Source: Mercurialis annua (lineage: Eukaryota; Streptophyta; Magnoliopsida; Malpighiales; Euphorbiaceae). From it: 64,000 nt of DNA. The notes under the pieces were generated by a model. That model searched no databases, was not told the DNA's origin, and saw only the letters and a program-made list of their open reading frames with translations. The stretch is from the NCBI RefSeq assembly GCF_937616625.2, contig NC_065573.1, positions 3,549,001 to 3,613,000 of the forward strand. The letters run 5' to 3'. Position numbers and translations under genes: made by a program. Shown piece after piece: positions 60,172 to 64,000 of this stretch (within the stretch, counting starts at the first letter, position 1; every line of letters begins with the position of its first letter).

Positions 60172-61740
60172 ATGGACAACGTTGTTCGTACTCGTGCTCG
60201 TGCTGCGGCAGAGCGAGAAGCTGTGGCTGATGATGCGATTTCCATGGAAGTCAATCAGAACGTACCACCAGTTCCGGCCAATGCTGGACGTGGTAGAGGT
60301 AGAGGTGCTGGCAGAGGTAGAGGCAGAGGAGCTGGTGCTGGTAGAGGTGGAGCTAGAGGACGTGGTGCAGCAGGTGTTCAGGCACCGAATGTACAGCAGG
60401 CACCGAATGTGCAGCAGGCACCAGGGGTGCAACAGGCACCGAATATGCAAGCGTTCGACTTCACTACTTTCTTGGCTGGGATTGTCGAGATGCAGAACAA
60501 CCAGGCTCTTTTGCAGAATCAGTGTACTGTACTGGGTCAGTTAGCGCAGCAACAGCAACCTCAGGCTGGTGCTGTAGCTGGTATGGGTGGACTTGCTGGT
60601 GTCGGTCACATTCCGACAGATAGAGAATTGGTGATAACCTACACGAAGTTGAATCCGACTTCTTTTGATGGTACTGGGGATGCTCTAGACTTCTTGGAAG
60701 AGTTTGAGTACAATAGTCAGAGGATTCAAGCTGCTGATCGTCAATCAGTGATGCTTGTGGAGATGTCGCTGAAGGGTCCAGCCAAGGACTGGTTTCGCGA
60801 TAACATCAGACCAGATATGGCTACTTTGTCTTGGGCTGATTTTGTGACAAGGTTCAGAGGTTAGTATCTACCTTTCTCTGTTACTGAAAATTTCAGAGAA
60901 AAGCTGCTGAGTTTAAAGAAAGGGGATAGATCAGTGACAGACTACACTACAGAGTTTGTCCGTTTGGGGCGGTTTGCTACAGATCTACAGGATGATCGTG
61001 GGCGAGTGAACGACCGCTATATCAGGGGTTTAGGCTCAGAATTTCTTTCTTTGCTGATAGGGGCAGACATGGAGTTTGCTCGGGTAGTGGACAGTGCTCG
61101 ACGGATGGAGAATTCGTTGATTCAGTTTTGGACGATCTCTGACCCTTTCCAGAATCAGAAGGGAAAGAGTGATGTTCCTAGTGGGGGGCAGCAGGCCCCA
61201 GTGCAGCATGGTAGTGGGAACTACTACAGTGGCTCTTCTCAGGCCAATAAGGGGAGTCGCCGTACTCACAACAAAGGGAGGCATAGTGCTAGGAGTGCTC
61301 CGTACAGCTCCAGTAGCAGTGGGAGTAACCGTGGTTCAGGACGCGGGTACAGTGGTGGATCGAACATTCCGTTCTGCCAGCATTGCAGACGCAGGCACTA
61401 TGGTCAGTGTCAGTTAGCTCCTGGAGGTTGTTTTTCTTGTGGCCAGCCGGGTCATTTTTCCAGGGAGTGTCCGACATCTGGGCAGCAGATGTCTAACTCC
61501 AGTGTGGCGCAATCGTCTTACCAGCAGCAGAGACCTGCGTTTACACAGTCTGTAGGGTACTCTCAACCTGCAGCATCTTTTGGTGGCCAGCGGGGCCGAG
61601 GTTCTGGTGGTAGAGGTTTTGGTGGCCGTGGTAACGGTGGTAGAGGTTCCAACAGTTATGGTACTGGGCAGAGTTCGCAGCAGCAGCCGCAGGGTCAGGC
61701 CAGAGTGTTTGCTCTTACTCCTCAGGATGCGCGTGCATCA
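60172..61740 (+). pseudogene. gag: Ty3/gypsy gag (one in-frame stop)
   Basis: Structural polyprotein that would form the particle and bind RNA. It starts at the first ATG with a sustained frame, MDNVVRTRARAAAERE. Next come an RG-rich stretch (residues ~39-66) and a run of four 18-bp units encoding APNVQQ-type repeats (60376-60447). A capsid-like region follows (FDGTGDALDFLEEF ... GPAKDWF, 60665-60800). TAG at 60862-60864 interrupts the frame, but the same frame then stays open for 371 codons. Two zinc-binding motifs follow: CX2CX5HX3C-like CQHCRRRHYGQC (61375-61410) and an intact CCHC knuckle CFSCGQPGHFSREC (61429-61470). A Gly/Arg/Gln-rich linker leads to the protease. The single stop is one base from a CAG codon. 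Confidence 0.88.
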
Positions 61741-62110
61741 AATGCTGTGGTGCAAGGTACCATTCCGATTTCTTTTACTGATGCTTTGGTATCATTTGAT
61801 GCGGGTGCAACCCATTCGTTTGTGTCTACATGTTTTGCTGGGAAATTGGGTATGGCACCATCTGTTTTGAGTGAACCTCTGGCTGTGTCTACACCTATGT
61901 CTGAAGGTGTAGTAGTGGACGTTGTTTATCCTTCTTGTCCAGTGGTTATTCATTGGGTAGAGAATTATGTGCTGATTTGATTGTGCTTGACGTTCTTTCT
62001 TTTGATGTCATCTTGGGGATGGATTGGCTGTCGCACCATTATGCTTCTATTGACTGTCGAGGGAAGTCAGTCGAGTTCAGGATTCCAGGTGATCTACCTT
62101 TTTCCTTTCA
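61741..62110 (+). pseudogene. pol: Ty3/gypsy protease domain (frameshifted, altered active site)
   Basis: Retroviral-type aspartic protease that would cleave the polyprotein. The active-site region reads SFDAGATHSF, with DAG at 61798-61806 where the family has D-S/T-G, so a key hydroxyl residue is replaced by Ala. The first reading frame ends at TGA 61978-61980. The protein continues one frame away after about 61951-61960, with [20 protein letters not shown] and WLSHHY, the C-terminal protease part (ILGMDWL near 62010-62033). Either lesion alone would probably disable it. Confidence 0.85.
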
Positions 62111-62950
62111 GGGAGAAAAGGCGGAGACACCTAAGAATCTGATTTCCACCATCAAGGCGAAGCGGATGTTGGGCAAGGGTTGCCAGGGTTTTCTTGCTGT
62201 GGTTCGTGATTTGGAGACTAGTAGTGGTGATATGCATAGTGTTCCGATAGTGAATGAGTTCACTGATGTATATCCAGAGGAATTGCCTGGATTACGACCT
62301 GATCGTGATATTGAGTTTTGCATTGATGTGGTTTCTGGTACAGCTCCGATTTTGATACCGCCGTATCGGATGGCTCCTGCAGAGCTGAAGGAGTTGAAGG
62401 ACCAGTTACAAGAGTTGTTGGATAGCGGGTTCATCAGACCGAGTACTTCTACGTGGGGTGCTCCAGTTCTGTTTGTGAAGAAGAAAGACGGTTCCTTTCG
62501 ACTGTGTATCGTCTACAGACAGTTGAACAAGGCTACTGTCAAACAAATATCCTCTTCCTCGCATCGATGATTTGTTTGACCAGTTGCATGGTGCGAAGTG
62601 TTTTTCCAAGATTGATTTGAGGTCTGGGTATCATCCGCTTCGGATTCGTGATGCAGATGTGCCTAAGACTTCTTTTCGGACTCGTTATGGACATTTTGAG
62701 TTTCTGGTTATGTCCTTTGGTCTGACAAACGCACCAGCAGCGTTTATGGATATGATGAACAGAGTGTTCAAGCCGTTTTTGGATGAATTTGTTATCGTCT
62801 TCATTGATGATATTTTGATCTATTCTCGGAGTGAGGAGGAGCATGCTTATCTTTTGAGGACTATACTACAGACGTTGCGTGAGCATCAGTTGTATGCTAA
62901 GTTCTCAAAATGTGAGTTCTGGTTGGATCAGGTTACCTTCCTAGGACACG
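62111..62950 (+). pseudogene. pol: Ty3/gypsy reverse transcriptase (frameshifted)
   Basis: RNA-dependent DNA polymerase domain in two frames. The first part (to about 62538) holds [20 protein letters not shown] and [19 protein letters not shown], followed by a Val codon (62511-62513) where relatives have Asp. A frameshift falls at 62538-62552. The second part (from 62552) has the first catalytic Asp in [10 protein letters not shown] (62614-62616) and the FIDD catalytic box (62800-62811). It ends with the thumb-region motif [11 protein letters not shown]. The catalytic aspartates survive but the chain does not. Similarity to Ty3/gypsy RT is unmistakable. Confidence 0.93.
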
Positions 62951-63780
62951 TAGTGTCGAAAGATGGGATCAAGGTTGATCCAAGGAAGATTGAAGCGGTT
63001 ATGGATTGGCAGAGGCCAAGGTCAGTTACCGAGATCAGAAGTTTTCTGGGTTTAGCTGGCTACTATCGTCGGTTCGTGCAAGATTTCTCCAGAATATCTG
63101 CACCGTTGACTAATCTGACACAGAAGGGAGTTCATTTTGAGTGGACTGACAAGTGCGAGGCAAGCATTGAGAAGCTCAAGGAGATTTTGACTACAGCTCC
63201 GGTTTTGGCATTGCCTTCTGGCATTGACGGTTTCACAGTGTATTGTGATGCGTCTCGGATTGGTTTGGGTTGTGTTCTGATGCAACATGGACAGGTGATT
63301 GCCTATGCTTCCAGACAGTTTAAGAAGCATGAGGTGAATTACCCTACTCATGATTTAGAGTTGGCAGTTGTGGTTTTTGCGCTGTAAATCTGGAGGCATT
63401 ATTTGTATGGTGCTACTTGTGAGATTTTCACTGATCATAAGAGTCTGAAGTATATCTTTGATTAGACAGAATTGAACTTGAGACAGAGGAGGTGGTTAGA
63501 GTTGCTGAAAGACTACGACTGTACTATTCAGTACCATCCTGGTAAGGCTAATGTGGTAGCCGATGCGTTGAGTCGCAAGTCATCGGGCAGTTTGGCTCAT
63601 ATTTCTGAGATTGGGCGTAGACCCATGGTTAGAGAGTGGCACAGTTTGATAGCTTCGGGCTATGGTTTTAAGATTTCTCAGGCTGGTTATTTGTTAGCAC
63701 AGTTGCAAGTGCAACTCGTTTTGATTAATCGGATCAAAGCTTTACAAGCTGAGGATCCACAGTTGAAACGGATTATTTAG
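62951..63780 (+). pseudogene. pol: Ty3/gypsy RT connection and RNase H (three stops)
   Basis: The connection region reads [14 protein letters not shown]. RNase H follows, with catalytic acidic residues visible: Asp in YCDAS (63247-63249), Glu in HDLELA (63358-63360) and Asp in FTDHKSL (63433-63435). In-frame stops interrupt it at 63385-63387 (TAA), 63463-63465 (TAG) and 63778-63780 (TAG). The frame itself is constant, as [16 protein letters not shown] and [14 protein letters not shown] follow in register. The enzyme would degrade the RNA strand of the RNA-DNA hybrid. Confidence 0.92.
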
Positions 63781-64000
63781 GAGATTCAGCAGGACAGTAA
63801 TTCTGAGTTTATTTTTGTGGATGGTGTTCTGAGACATGGTTCGAGACTGTGTGTTCCGGATTCAGATGGTTTGAGGGACCAGATTCTGGAAGAAGCGCAC
63901 AAGTCTGCTTATAGTGTTCATCCGGGTTCTACTAAGATGTACCATGATCTTAAGGGTACCTACTGGTGGAGCGGGATGAAGAAGGATGTCGCTGAGTATG
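63781..64000 (+). pseudogene. pol: Integrase N-terminal zinc domain (cut by window edge)
   Basis: Continues in the same frame as RNase H. It contains the linker LEEAHKSAYSVHPGSTKMYH and then TYWWSGMKKDV. The two His of the HHCC integrase zinc finger are at 63898-63900 and 63919-63921; the CC pair, the DDE core and any chromodomain lie beyond the window. This stretch is open, but it is downstream of several stops. Confidence 0.88.

Larger units (their letters stand above)
58752..64000 (+). mobile_element. Degenerate Ty3/gypsy element, 5' part (Tekay/Del-like)
   Basis: Truncated LTR, primer-binding site, leader, gag and pol (protease, RT, RNase H, beginning of integrase) in the Ty3/gypsy order, all on the plus strand. 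The element is cut on the left (LTR start missing) and by the window edge on the right, so the 3' LTR and any integrase chromodomain are not visible. Coding is broken by four in-frame stops (60862, 63385, 63463, 63778) and two frameshifts (about 61951-61960 and 62538-62552). The RT and double zinc-finger gag resemble the Tekay/Del chromoviruses; this assignment is from family resemblance only. Confidence 0.93.

Noticed and set aside
60038..60544. 168-codon plus frame and several minus frames over the gag region
   Set aside because: Out-of-frame shadows of the real gag frame; the apparent hydrophobic segment comes from the non-coding leader.

Overview
The window looks like heterochromatin of a flowering plant, most likely a eudicot. 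About 45 kb of the 64 kb (roughly 70%) is one AT-rich satellite with a 60-bp monomer. The rest is transposable elements inserted into it: two Mutator-type MITE families, a truncated long LTR, one complete non-autonomous LTR retrotransposon, and the 5' part of a decayed Ty3/gypsy element that runs off the right edge. I see no host protein-coding gene, tRNA or rRNA. The many 60-200 codon reading frames in the satellite are a by-product of the 60-bp period (exactly 20 codons), not genes.

Layout: satellite 1-6019, interrupted by two copies of a 350-bp MITE (1675-2024, 4090-4439) that lie 2415 bp apart inside a tandem duplication. A near-complete LTR of a Ty3/gypsy element at 6020-8941. Satellite 8942-23552, with alternating ~1.38/~1.63-kb higher-order units and a 73-bp foreign insert. 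A complete 9.34-kb LARD-type element on the minus strand at 23553-32893: 3.65-kb LTRs, primer-binding site, polypurine tract, 5-bp target duplication and a gag zinc-knuckle relic. Satellite 32894-58751, with nested higher-order duplications (~508 bp, 2676 bp, ~2980 bp, ~7.67 kb) and two copies of a second, ~383-bp Mutator-type MITE. A degenerate Ty3/gypsy element (truncated LTR, PBS, gag, protease, RT, RNase H, start of integrase) from 58752 to the window end.

History: the array grew by segmental tandem duplication that carried MITEs along as passengers. It was also a repeated insertion target. The 2676-bp duplication (about ten differences seen) looks younger than the LARD insertion (LTRs about 1% different). 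The duplications that carried the MITEs look older (about 2%). Sequence variation in the satellite sits mainly at CpG sites, and three of the four premature stops in the Ty3/gypsy element fit CAG-to-TAG changes; both suggest heavy cytosine methylation.

The most unusual signal is in the LTRs. All three LTR types carry repeated hairpin modules with a conserved core (AACTCGGT on one side, CTCGGGA on the other). Their closing stems differ completely in sequence from copy to copy but stay complementary, which is what a structured RNA under compensatory change would show. The LARD internal region is also unusually rich in short perfect hairpins.
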